This document shows, one piece after another, positions 53,367 through 63,700 of a stretch of 64,000 nucleotides of DNA; within the stretch, counting starts at the first letter, position 1, and the number at the start of each line of letters is the position of its first letter. Under the pieces are notes generated by a model that was not told where the DNA came from, ran no database searches, and saw nothing but the letters and a program-made list of their open reading frames with translations. Source of the DNA: Symbiodinium kawagutii (lineage: Eukaryota > Sar > Dinophyceae > Suessiales > Symbiodiniaceae). The stretch covers positions 148,766-212,765 of the forward strand of contig VSDK01010248.1 of the NCBI GenBank assembly GCA_009767595.1. Direction: 5' to 3'. A program made the translations under genes and the position numbers.

Positions 53367-56300
53367 GCTGGGAAGCGATGGTCCGGTGGTTAATTCGAAC
53401 GCACCAAGCAAGGTTACTACAGTTGGTCAACATAGTTGATAGGCGGTAGGTATAGTTAACGAATATTCAGATTTTTTGGCTGGCTCTGATCCTGGTGCTA
53501 CTCCAGGCCAGCTTGTTATGACTAACACCAATCAACAGAAAGGCGTCCTCAGCTCCTCCTCATTGATTCCAGCGCGGTCATGAGAAGAACCGGCTGGGTC
53601 TTTGGCTCGTTGTTGCTTGGTCGGTTGGGTTGCTTGTTCGGTGGTTGAAGGTCACGTGCCAGGCTGCAAGGCTTTGTAGCTTGCGACACTCAATGTGTTG
53701 CTACACCTACGAACTGAGTCAAGGGTATTTGCATGTTTCATGGTTGGTTGATGTTACTCTACGGATATTTCACAGGTTTGATGGTTATTTGATGTATGTA
53801 TTTCTATGCATATTTCCAATTATGACTTGATGAATCATCAAACCAACCATCATCTTCAGCATCATATGATTTAACCATCATCAACGTAGCAAGTATCCAT
53901 CTTGGCGAAGTTATTCGGTTGCAACTTCATGCAAAGCCGTCCCTTGCTGCACAGGATGTAACCGGCCATTTCCAACAGTTCGGGACCATCACGGACGTCT
54001 ATTTGCCCTTCATCCCGGGGCGGCCGGGCCACAAGGCCAGCACAGGGAGTGACTTGACATGAGCCCCGCTGGATGTATCTTGTACATGTAACTTGCTACA
54101 CAGAGTTTTAGACATACACACATCAAATTGACATAATCATACAGACATATACATAGTGTTTTCTTAAAACTGGGGGAACCCCCAAAAATGGTTGGTGTAT
54201 TTCTATGAAATGGTAATCTTGGATGATAGGGGGGTTTCCCTTTTTTGAGAAGCCACCATATAATTGAATACATATCATGTGCGTGGACAACCTACATGTA
54301 GTTTACGTACATGTTTGCATACGCCGTAAACATCTAAACACCAACATCTACTGGTACAATAGGTTTACAAGTGTTTCACAAACAGCTGATACATTTGTAC
54401 ATAAATCAGACAAATAGTTCTAATATACATGATGCACACATGTGTAATCATATACTTAATAGTAATCTATTTGTCAATCAATCGATTTATCTATATTTGT
54501 TTGTTCATGGTTGCCTGTTTGTTTGTTTGTTTGTTTGTTTGTTTGTTTGTTTGTTTGTTTGTTTGTCGGTCTGTTGTCGGTCTGTCGGTTTCATAATGTA
54601 TGCATCATGACTCTAGGGTTTCTATTGCTTATTGTATTGAGAAGGAATAAGGTACATGCACAAGGCTGGCTAAGCCAGGGCTTTCTCGCATCAGTGAATG
54701 AAGAGCAAACTGTCAACTCACCTGAAACCACTGGTTTGCTGGTGAAACATTAGTCGTGCATATCTTCCAAGATACATACGCATGTCACACACACAAGGAT
54801 ATATGTTTATATATATATACATTTATTTTTGGATTTGAATATGTATTTGATTATGTATAGAGAGAAAGATTCGGAAAAAATCAACAAATGACCACACACT
54901 GATGCAGTACCGTGTTGAAGAAATCCTTCCGCAGGGTTTTTGGCATTATTTACAGGTACCGCATCCTCCGGTCGTCGCAGCGCAGGGTTTTGCCTTCGTG
55001 TCCTTCAGTGATGAACAGGCACTGCAGGCAGGAACTTTTCACTGGGGCAGGGGCGATTACAGTTGTGGGGTGGCCCTTGATAAGGTAGGTTGGTGGGCCG
55101 CAGCTGGTTGATTAATTGGCTGGCTGGCTGACTGAATTGGTTTTGTTAAGGAGGGATTTTGAGGGTATGTACGTTTGACGGTGGTTGGGTTTGGGATTCA
55201 GCCATTGTGAAAACCTACTGACCAATGGAACCTCTGGGTTTCACCATCCGTAGTCTAATCTAAACAGGCCAGTTGATTCATTGCACAGGGAGATGAACTA
55301 TACACCGGTTCATTTTGGGCTATGCGTGCGCAATGTGATGGGTGTCTCGTCCATCGAAATAGTGTAACTGTGTAATCATTGCCGCTGCCTAGCCATATCC
55401 AACCGTTCACTCTGAAATCGTCAAGGGTTCATCAGCTAACAAGACCAAGCAGTTGTTAACCACCATCATCGATTGGTTGTCAACGTATCTTGAATATTCC
55501 TTTACCATAATTGACCCATCATCAACCCCATCATCATCCCATTATTAACCCATCATTTGCCCATCATTCACCCATCTGCAATCCTATCATTGACCCGTCA
55601 GTAACCCATCGTTGACCCATCATGAACCCATCATGAACCCATTCTATCAACCCATCCCTTACCCATCGTTGCTTCACCTGGACCTTTGCCAAACCACTGC
55701 ACCACTGCCCCTGTTTTCACGACGCCAGTTGGCAATGGCCAACGCTCCGCATGTGATCAACGGTGCAGAGGTGGGCAATCCAAGTCTTGTGATCAGCGAG
55801 ATGAGTCAAGATAGCCACTCACCATGTTTGGTACAGTGAGTGGTTGTTAATGATTAGCTGGTGATTAGTTATCAGTTAGTTATTCTCTCTTATTTGTAAG
55901 GATCGATCAGGTTAATTGATCAATACCTAGTCACCAACTAATGCGATTATATAGTTGGTGATTAGTTATGTTTAGGTTTCACTATGTGGTTAGTTATGAA
56001 TGATTAATGATTGATCAGGCAAATTAATTCATGGCTATTGGCCAAACAATCACCAGCTTGTGGCTAAATTGTTTCTTAATTCGCTATTTGGTTAATAAGG
56101 AGTGATGATTAATTATGGTTGATATTGATTAGTGGCTTTAATCAGAAACATTAACCATTATCAATCATTATTGCACCCATACCATGATTAGCGACTATTG
56201 AGCCATACATGGTTCGTGAACCCCAACTGACGGGTGAATGGTGACCGTGCATGAGTCACCGTTGAAAGTCAACAGTATACACACCATGATTAGTGGATAT

Positions 56301-56640
56301 AGATTTACCGCGAATTTGCCATCAATTTGCCAGTATTTGCCAGAAAAGTAACCGTCAATTAGCCGTCAATTGACCATGAGTTGGCCATCAATTAACCACA
56401 TCAGTATACAAATTAAGCGCTAAGTCACTAAGTATACAACCATCAGCCAAGCATCAAATAACCATCAGCAAACTATCAATTCACTATGAGCCAACCATCG
56501 ATAAACCACCACGTCGTCAGAAATTTCCCATGGGTCGGATCACTCAATAGCGAGCATTACCAATCCTCCGTTGCTGAGGTGGTGGTCGACCTTGCATTGT
56601 CGCGGCAGCCGATGACAGCAGCTGGGCCCAGTTGGATGGT
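53327..56640 (+). CDS. RRM-domain RNA-binding protein gene 1 (five exons recognised)
   Basis: Five exons join in frame into a nearly complete RNA recognition motif: LFVTKIAPQIT (RNP2) | DVTGHFQQFGTITDVYLPF...GHK (helix 1, strand 2) | GFAFVSFSDEQALQ (RNP1) | LAMANAPHVINGAE (helix 2) | VVVDLALSRQP (strand 4). All four internal joins are phase 0 and three donors are GC. The product should bind single-stranded RNA; target unknown. Exons upstream and downstream are not identified; the GC-rich exon at 57410-57577 may follow. Repeat blocks of opposite orientation mark both ends of the introns. Confidence 0.65.
53640..53935. repeat. GGTT block then CCAT block inside RRM gene 1 intron 1
   Basis: 'catggttggttgatg' and 'gtttgatggttatttgatg' near 53740-53795; then 'catcaaaccaaccatcatc' and 'aaccatcatcaacg' near 53835-53890. 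The two sets are mutually complementary. Confidence 0.65.
53955..54035 (+). CDS. RRM protein gene 1, exon 2
   Basis: 'gctgcacag|G' precedes 27 phase-0 codons, DVTGHFQQFGTITDVYLPF to PGRPGHK, covering helix 1 and strand 2 of the RRM. GC donor, AAG|gccagc. Reading on would give a premature stop (54057-54059), which supports the splice. Confidence 0.66.
54158..54257. mobile_element. MITE, family I
   Basis: Left 'tttcttaaaactgggggaac' with 'cccccaaaaatgg'; right 'tttcccttttttgagaagcc'. About 100 bp, in RRM gene 1 intron 2. Confidence 0.6.
54516..54567. repeat. (TTTG)n microsatellite
   Basis: Twelve or so uninterrupted 'tttg' units, followed by 'tcggtctgt' repeats to 54590. Confidence 0.95.
54986..55027 (+). 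CDS. RRM protein gene 1, exon 3 (RNP1 micro-exon)
   Basis: A 42-nt exon, GFAFVSFSDEQALQ, between 'cgcagcgcag|G' and the GC donor CAG|gcagga. GFAFVSF is the RNP1 octamer core with its RNA-stacking aromatics. The frame continues to AAG|gtaggt at 55084, but that reading (FHWGRGDYSCGV) no longer resembles an RRM. Confidence 0.68.
55490..55660. repeat. CCCATCA degenerate block before exon 4
   Basis: 'acccatcatcaaccccatca', 'gacccatcatgaacccatc', about a dozen units in the CCAT orientation, about 70 bp before the acceptor. Confidence 0.75.
55729..55770 (+). CDS. RRM protein gene 1, exon 4 (micro-exon)
   Basis: 42 nt between 'acgccag' and GAG|gtgggc, phase 0: LAMANAPHVINGAE. This is helix 2 and the loop before strand 4, where 'H.(I/V)NG.E' is typical of RRMs. 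Confidence 0.62.
55850..56110. repeat. GTGATTAGTTATG degenerate block after exon 4
   Basis: 'ggtgattagttatcagttag', 'ttggtgattagttatg' and similar, in the GGTT-like orientation; complementary words follow at 56150-56500. Confidence 0.65.
56280..56510. repeat. CCATCAATT degenerate block before exon 5
   Basis: 'gccatcaatttgccagtatt', 'gaccatgagttggccatcaa' and 'aaccatcagccaagcatc', in the CCAT orientation, ending about 70 bp before exon 5. Confidence 0.65.
56579..56640 (+). CDS. RRM protein gene 1, exon 5 (strand 4), 3' border open
   Basis: 'gttgctgag|G' precedes VVVDLALSRQPMTAAGPSWM in phase 0, completing RRM strand 4. ATG|gtgccg (56638) is a possible donor; the frame itself stays open to 56737. 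A second frame (VAAADDSSWAQLDGAVLEQA) is also protein-like but would break the RRM. Confidence 0.5.
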
Positions 56641-57146
56641 GCCGTTTTGGAACAAGCTTGGAATGGCTATGGGCCAATCTGAATCAACCAAACAATGGGG
56701 AATTTCCACCAACAATAATAGTGAAAACAATGGTTAATAGTGGGGGAAGCAGGGATACAGGGTTTTGACCCACTGCTAAATGTCCTTCCGGATAACAGCC
56801 CTTGATGATGAATCTCAACGGACTCTTACTTTTTTTTTGTACCCTTCTCTTCCAGTTTCCTGGATAATAGGTAACCATCCCTACTTAGGAATCCCTCGCC
56901 ATTTTCAGATGGTTGGTATTGACACATCCCCATATCGTTATTGTGATTGATTATGGTTGAACCTTTATCAACCGTTTGTTTAACTTTTTTCAATCATTTA
57001 ACCATTACTAAACCATTATTTTGCAATCAAACCATTTTAAACATTGTTCAACCATTACTGAACTATTGTTTCACCAGTGTTTGATTATCATTTGAATCAT
57101 CTAACCATTGTTTAAACATGTAATCATTGTTCAACCACAAAAAAGC

Positions 57147-57239
57147 TTTCTCAAAATATTGGACCCCAAAAGTGGTTGATTTTGTACTATAAATGACCAA
57201 TATTCGATGATTCAGGGGATCCAGATATTGAGAAACCAG
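57147..57239. mobile_element. MITE-like element, family I
   Basis: Left 'ctttctcaaaatattggacc', right 'atccagatattgagaaacc', about 93 bp apart, in inverted orientation. Confidence 0.6.
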
Positions 57240-57409
57240 CATCAATCTCATGAAATCAACCATTGAAGCAATAGTCAACCATGCATTGTACCACCAATCA
57301 ATCTTATGAAATCAACCATTGAAGCAATAGTCGACCATGCTGAATGATTGTTTCACCACAGTTTTTGTTCATTGATCACGACCTACTTGTGCATCTCCAT
57401 GGCACCCAG

Positions 57410-57577
57410 GGTGCCACTCCGGCGGGGCCGTCGCAAAGATCGACGGTGGCATGGCGGCACGGCGTGGGGGCGGTGCGTCGAGCCCCTGGTGGTGATGTCG
57501 AGAACTTGGATGCAGCTGAAAATCATGTTTTTTACCAGCGGATTAAGGATACAATCATCGGATCTTGGCTTCAAAAG
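57410..57577 (+). CDS. Candidate exon between RRM and kinase exons
   Basis: GC-rich, 56 phase-0 codons after 'ggcacccag|G', ending AAG|gtgtga: GATPAGPSQRSTVAWRHGVG, then DVENLDAAENHVFYQRIKDT. It could continue RRM gene 1 in phase, or begin the kinase gene. Two alternative frames are open in its first half. No domain recognised. Confidence 0.42.
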
Positions 57578-58315
57578 GTGTGATATATGATTAGCTTACA
57601 CCAATCATGAGGATATGAGTGCAGGTTCCTATCCAACTATGTCTCAAAATGGGTGTGAACATCTCAGCAAAGACTAGTTTGGCATTTATGTTTCCTAGGA
57701 ATACAGGGTATTGACCCACAGCTCAAGAAATTTGGGGGCGTGCCTGTAGTTCGCGTTGGTAAGCTGGAAAATCCCCCTTATCAAAGAGTGAAATTATCTA
57801 GAAATTGTGGATGGTTCATGTTCAATTTGATTTGCCAGAGGTTTTAGGGGGGCCTACACCTAGATCCATTCCACACCCCATACCGAACCACTCCTCAACT
57901 TTAACCACGAAATTTGTGCGATGTTTCCACAGAACAAGAGACTCTCAATGATGGCAAAACATTGTAGGTACTTGGTGAACTTGTGAACCATCAGCCGACA
58001 CCATTTGTTTGTGATGACCATTCACCACAGGATGTAGGTCGTAGTCAGCGAATTCCCTGGTTGCTCACCACGAGCCACAGGATGATCCTTTTCTATCGTG
58101 AGCCGTAGATTTATTGGCCGTGACTGACCACTGCTAACGGTAATTGCAACCGACAATTATGAACAATGATTACATTAGTCAATCACTAAAATGTGATCGT
58201 TGTGAATCCTCTAATTAATGTACCCCTGTCAACCACCACTGCCCTTAAGTCATGATCAACCATTATTAACCATGGTATTTCCCCACCTGTCAGGTGAGGA
58301 TTGTTAGATTTTCTC

Positions 58316-58367
58316 AAAGCTCTTCTCTTCCTCCTCCTTCTCCTTCTCCTTCCTCTTCTCCTTCTCC
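58316..58367. repeat. Long polypyrimidine (CTTCTC)n tract
   Basis: About 50 nt almost only of c and t, 70 nt before the kinase exon acceptor. It could serve as an unusually strong polypyrimidine tract. Confidence 0.75.
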
Positions 58368-58453
58368 GCTGGACCTCAACCGCCAATGTCCGATCTCCGG
58401 GAGCACCGCTGGACCTCAACCGCCAAAGTCCGAGCTCAGCGAGCACCGCTGAG
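58366..58453. repeat. 40-bp tandem duplication over the kinase splice acceptor
   Basis: 'ccgctggacctcaaccgcca' begins units at 58366 and 58406; a third partial unit, ccgctgaga, begins at 58446. The second unit contains the acceptor 'gagctcag', the first the related 'gatctccggg'. Confidence 0.85.
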
Positions 58454-58749
58454 ATGTGGGCGGTAGGAGTGACCTTGTATGAATTGCAAGTGGGGAAGCC
58501 CCCTTTCAGGGGCACCACCCTTGCTGACATCTTGGCAAAAATTCGCCTCGGTACCGGCAACGCCGATTTCATCTTGAATCTATAAGCCCCGAGGTGTTCG
58601 GGCTCAAGAGAATTTTTGCTCTAGAGCCAGCAAATCGCCCCGCGGCGGCAGAATTTCCGGCGGCCATCCGAAGATGGAATGCGCCTCCAGAGAAGAAACG
58701 ACGGCGTTGGACTGCCGCACTGAAGGAGGAGCTGCGGCCTGCAGGATGA
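58440..58749 (+). CDS. Ser/Thr protein kinase, C-lobe exon with an apparent frameshift
   Basis: After 'ccgagctcag' the frame reads ST AEMWAVGVTLYELQVGKPPF, then TLADILAKIRLG: kinase subdomains IX and X (D/E-x-W-x-x-G-V). The frame then closes at TAA 58583-58585, but from 58576 another frame continues ESISPEVFGLKRIFALEPAN, subdomain XI with the R of 'P.NRP'. It proceeds through a basic tail (EKKRRRWTAALKEELRP) to 58740. One base is missing in the TTT at about 58568-58570, by mutation or assembly error. GC donor CCT|gcagga. The catalytic loop and DFG exons upstream were not found. The enzyme would phosphorylate Ser/Thr. Confidence 0.65.
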
Positions 58750-58865
58750 GAGCCCACTTCCAATCAATTCACCAATTATCCATTGTTGTGCGGCCAGGGC
58801 TGGCTGGCTGGCGGGCTTGCCCAAGCCTCTCGGCCCTACCATGTCCTGGGAGGATTGTGCTCCAG

Positions 58866-58920
58866 GCATTGCGCGGTGTCAGCATGACCCGCCTGGGATC
58901 CTCGCCTGCGGAAGATGATC
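58866..58920 (+). CDS. Kinase gene, penultimate exon
   Basis: 'gtgctccag|G' precedes ALRGVSMTRLGSSPAEDD in phase 0, as needed after the GC donor at 58740. Donor C|gtgtaa leaves one base, which joins CA of the next exon as Pro. Confidence 0.5.
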
Positions 58921-58993
58921 GTGTAACTCATTTTTCTTGTTTTTCACTCATTTTTCTTGCTTTTCTTAAGTAATTTCCAAACGATTGGCACAG

Positions 58994-59148
58994 CAGAAGC
59001 TGCAGCGTTGCAAAGCTTTTCAGCAAAGCTGTTGGAAAGATTCTTGCCTTTACTGGAAAATGTGGAGCTGACAAACCTTCAAGACCATCCCTTTGTGAGC
59101 CTGGGCTCACTATCAAGGCTTCACTCTTCACCCAGAAAGGATTCATAG
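58994..59148 (+). CDS. Kinase gene, last exon
   Basis: After 'attggcacag', with a 2-nt leading phase matching the previous exon: EAAALQSFSAKLLERFLPLL, then ENVELTNLQDHPFVSLGSLS, ending RKDS and TAG 59146-59148. Leu-rich helical tail; not a known domain. The 73-nt intron before it is among the shortest supported here. Confidence 0.55.
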
Positions 59149-59193
59149 CGGCCCCAAATTTCATCAGAAGCAGCCACATGTTTCCATGGCTGC

Positions 59194-59380
59194 TTGCGAT
59201 CCAAGCCTGTTGGAAAACGCAATCTCAAAGCTTTTTGCAGATCTTCGGGGCAATTGCTCTCTGAGCTTTTTCTGCCTTTTGATGCCGTTGCGCCAATTGA
59301 CGCCACATACGCGTGCCAACAGATCACGCAGAGCAGCAGTGGACAATTCAGTGCGACAGCCGAACAAGCCAGCAGCCCCT
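59194..59380 (+). CDS. Coding-like island before the microsatellite, strand uncertain
   Basis: The + strand reads SKPVGKRNLKAFCRSSGQLL, then IDATYACQQITQSSSGQFSA. The minus strand reads PEDLQKALRLRFPTGLDRKQ, then PWKHVAASDEIWGRYESFLG, stopping at 59121-59123. Both look protein-like; only one can be real. Confidence 0.3.
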
Positions 59381-59394
59381 GTGTCTGTGCATGC

Positions 59395-60033
59395 GTATGT
59401 GCGTGTGCATGTGTATGTGTTTGTGTATGTGCATGTGTATGTGTATGTGTATGTGATTCTGGTTTGTGTCTGGGTATGTGTAGGTGTATGGGTATGTGTA
59501 GGTGTACGTGTATGTGCGTGCGTTTGTGCATTTGCGTGCGTACGTGCAGGTGTAGGTGTATGTGCGTGTGTAGGTCCATGGGTATGTGGTTGTGCTGTGT
59601 GGGTATGCACTTTTGTTTGTGTAGTTGTACACGTGCATGTGCAGGCGTACGCGTATGTGCATGTGTATGCGCATGCGTACGTGTATGTGTAGGTGTATGT
59701 GTACGTACAAATGTAGGTGTTTGTGTATGTGTTTGTGCATGTGTAGCCATATGTGTATGCGCGTGTGCATGTGCATGTGCACGTGCATGTGCGTGGGTAT
59801 GTGTATGTATGTGTGTATGTATGTATGTATGTATGTATGTATGTATGTATGTATGTATGTATGTATGTATGTACGTACGTACGTACGTACGTACGTACGT
59901 ACGTGTGTATGTATGTATGTATGTATGTATGTATGTATGCATGTATGTATGTACGTATGTATGTAAGTATGTATGTATGTATGCATGTATGTATGTATGT
60001 ATGGATGTATGTATGTACGTATGTAAGTATGTG
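59395..60033. repeat. 640-bp compound microsatellite (TGTA/TGCG)n-(TATG)n-(TACG)n-(TATG)n
   Basis: 59395-59810 is variable tgtgtatgtg/tgcgtgtgca. 59811-59868 is (TATG)n. 59869-59907 is about nine or ten perfect (TACG) units. 59908-60033 is (TATG)n with a few variants. All long frames on both strands (Cys/Val/Met/Tyr on +, His/Thr/Tyr/Ile on -) are translations of the repeat. Confidence 0.95.
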
Positions 60034-60650
60034 TGTGACCAAAAAGAGCAATGGCTTGCTTGCAACGGGAGTGAGTGGTTGGCCTGCATTTCAGCGCCAT
60101 GTCATGCCATGTTTTGCCATGGTGGGGATCGCTCGAAGTAAAATAAATTTACCCATCAGTACATGATATTTTGCTTAATACCTTCGGAAATCGAATTATT
60201 AACAATCACATTGCGAATGCAATGGTCAATGTCATGGTTGATCATATCTATCGTGGGTTTGTGCTTCAAAATTGTGGGCAATTCGTGATTTTCATGGTTG
60301 GATCATGTTGGTTCAATGTTTATGGTTCTAATGTTTCATATTATTCATCCACCAGTCACACAGGTTCGTTCAGCTGCGATTTTGTTATGACCAACCTTGG
60401 TCCATTCATCTTTCTGGTCGCGGTAATTCATGGGTAGCCAAGGCGGCTATTTAACCATGTTATGGTTGATATCATTCATGGTTCATCAACCACTTACAGG
60501 GGCTCGATCATGGTTATTTAGCCATGTTGTGGTTGATATCATTCATGGCCATCAACCAGTTTCAGTGGTTAGCCCATGGTTAGTTCGTGGTTCCTTCATT
60601 GCTGATATTGTCCACGGTCCATTCACCACGACCGTTGCCTCGCTTCGCAG

Positions 60651-60704
60651 GAGGGCAGCCAGCCGTCGGATCGCATCTTCGTGACCCGCGTGCCGCTGAC
60701 CATG
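60651..60704 (+). CDS. RRM protein gene 2, exon 1 (RNP2 strand)
   Basis: 'cgcttcgcag|G' precedes EGSQPSDRIFVTRVPLTM in phase 0; DRIFVTRVP is an RNP2 strand. GC donor, ATG|gccacg. The frame stays open beyond the donor (to about 60840) into repeat sequence, but the join to 61511 restores the RRM. Confidence 0.58.
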
Positions 60705-63700
60705 GCCACGGTGCCTGGGACGAATGCGACCGCAACGGTGGAGGTCGATGGAACGCAGGGGGTGTCGAAAATGGTGGTGGGTACTGGTGGAAAACGACGG
60801 TTTAGTGATGGTTACTGGGGTTTAATGGTAATTAAGAATGGTTAGTGATGGTTCGTAATGGTTAGTGAGGGATGGTGATTGGTTCACATAATTGACGGTC
60901 AAATGGATGGTGCTAAGGATGGGTTCATTGATGCTGATTGTTTTGATGGTTTCACTGGTTGCTAATGATGTTTACTTGTTGCGACTGATGGTTTACGATT
61001 GATGGTTGAATTGATAATCAAGTAGTGGTTGCAGGGCTGTATCCGGCCTTGCTGATGTTTGTAAATATTGTCATGGCCAGTTGTGGAGGTACTAATTGCT
61101 ACTGTACTTGCGAATGCTGCGCATGAATTGATCATGTTCCGGTTTGTAAATCATTGACAATGAAACCGGTGTGGTTGATTATGTCTCCAATGTTGCTGAA
61201 GTCATACCGGTCTTGCGATATTTGTTCACAAGTTGTGATCTTTCAAATTGTTTGTCATAATATTATTTGTGGTTTTGATGCATGGTGATTCTTAGGGTTT
61301 TTTCACAATAAAAACATGAGGATGGTCTTGAATTGCTAGATAGTTTATGTTGGTTTTTAGTTCCTGTTATTTTCCATGCGCTTGACACTCACTGTTGCTA
61401 TTATCGCGATTATTATACATGTGACAAGTATTTGTGTTCAAAAATATTCCCCAAATTCGGTGTTTTGTTTCCCTTGAGTATTTGAATTGCGTACTCTTCC
61501 CACTGCCAAGGCAGATGTACAGAACTATTTTGCCCAATTCGGAGAAATCAGGGACTGCTACATGCCGGTTGGGGGGCTCAGTTTGCAGTTACGGCTGTGC
61601 AGCGGTGGGTGAATGAGCATTTGGCCTGTGGCTTTGTCTCACGATGGAAACTTATGGTTTTCCCGCGAGAAATTGGCATTTTGGAGATTCTTTGGCGGTA
61701 TCCAGTATATGAACAAGAGCCTCATAAAGAAATTTTGGTCTAAAGGACAACTTCTGAATCAACCAGTGGAGCGATTCCTTCGCAGCTGGCTTGGAATGGG
61801 ATCAGGATGTACTGCGGCTGACGCAGTGGAATAAACCAACAGGTCCTGTACTTGGATATCTCCATTCCCATCCTGCAAGAATGCTTGTGTGTGGAACCAA
61901 TTGATTTTGGGATATCCCTATTGTGTTTCTATGGTTTAGAGACATCCCACTTTTTTCCAGGGAAATTTAAGTTTTTGTCTTGGAGACATCCCCCCTGAAA
62001 AACCTGCAGCAAAACCAATGTGAAAAATCGTCCCATCGCCAGCAGAGAAGGCGAATGTGGGCCATGGAGGGCATAAAGGCGGGGTCCCTGCAGTGACAGG
62101 GATTTGCCCAATAGTTGCCTCTGGTTGCAAAGCGTGGTTTTCTTATGGTATTGTAAAGGTTCTACAAGGGTTTTGTAAGGGTTTTTATGGAGGATACAAC
62201 CATGAATGGTCAATAAGAAGGGATAACCAACAATGGTTGTGAGGCTTCGTTCCGGATCACTGTTGCTGCTTTTTGAATCCAATTTCAGTGATCCACAGGA
62301 TGAACCAGGGGTGGTTGGGATTTTGTTCACTATATTTGGTGGTTGTTCACAACACTTACCCTCTGGCAATGGAAAATGCCTGGCTGGAAAATGGCCGCCA
62401 AGCCATCGGTGGATCATGTAGGCAACTCTTAAATTATATACCTGGCCGGGTATCAATCCGTTTTGTTCATCAAAAATGACCATCATACGGATACAACCAA
62501 CAGCCAGTTGATTACCAGAATGATGGTAGATCCATATCAATAAACCATCCATATTCGGGATAGATCACAAGCTATTTAAGGTAAACAAGCGGTTGAACAC
62601 TTCCAAAGGGTTTGTGGGAAGCCCAGAAGGTACCATTGTAATGGATGTAGTGGGCTCGCCTGGCCAGGATTTGCCCATCTAAGCGGAAGAATCTGAGGTG
62701 GTCTGAGATGGTCTGAGTAGCTGATCCTGGAAAGATGTGACCCATGGCCCATGTTTGTAACAACCTGGTTGAATTTGTTTTGAAACATGGATCTCTTACA
62801 AGTCCGGTGAATGTCCGACAAGTCCGGTCAATGTCAGAATCAACTAGCATTCAGGTTTTGATGTCGCAAAGGTCTTGAACCATGTTGCCCTAGTCCCAGC
62901 CTGCTTTCAATTTGCGAAAACAGGAGGATATCACCATTTCTGACAGATCCAGATGGGTAGGCACTGAATGTCAATCAAGCTGCGCTTTATCAACCATAAT
63001 TCCATAATGGATCATAATGGATCATGATAGTTCTCCTCCTTGGTGACCCTCCATGGATTGGCCATAGTGGCGACGCAGCGCTAGAAGGCTGTTTTTTGTT
63101 GCTCAAGTTGTCCCTTGAAAAGTCTACCCCTGAATCCTTAATCCATTAGATTTAGATCCTTGACGTGTTTACTCATGTTTACTCCATCACTCGTTAATCC
63201 ATCTACCCTGAATTTGAAAAAGGGTAGAATACTTAGTAACCCATCAAGTTTGAAAGTTAGTTGGTTTTGGAATGTGTTATTTTCTTTGGCTGGCCCCGCA
63301 CCGCTTGCAAGACTCAACACTTTTGGTGTCCAATGCTGATGCATAGTATTGCATAGTTTTAAGTTTGGGATCCACATATCATCACGAAATTGTCAACACA
63401 AAATCAGGCATCATAATTTACTACGATTTACCATCAAAAAGCATCATGAACCCATCCTCTATCACAACTAAACCATACTAAACCCCACTGTTAGTTGATG
63501 AGAACGTAACCTCAACCTCGGATGCTGAGACCACAGGTTTCCGGTTGATTTTCTCCTGAAGGGTGATCATCCCACTTACAGCAACCAGTTAAAAACGCCT
63601 TGGTTGTAATCGAGCTAACCATGAGCAACTCGGCTCACCAGTCTCATAGGATTTAGATGACAAAGAGCAGGAGCAGAGGAACATGGCTCATTTACCATCC

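Noticed and set aside
57706..57760. Exon GIDPQLKKFGGVPVVRV with donor gtaagc
   Set aside because: Its start 'acagggtattgaccca' matches a recurrent terminal word (3601, 27531, 56754) of a further repeat family, so the acceptor may be repeat-derived. Not excluded, but not supported.
59121..60166. Several frames of 113-322 codons rich in Tyr/Thr/His/Ile or Cys/Val/Met
   Set aside because: Translations of the TG/TATG/TACG microsatellite, open in all frames of both strands.
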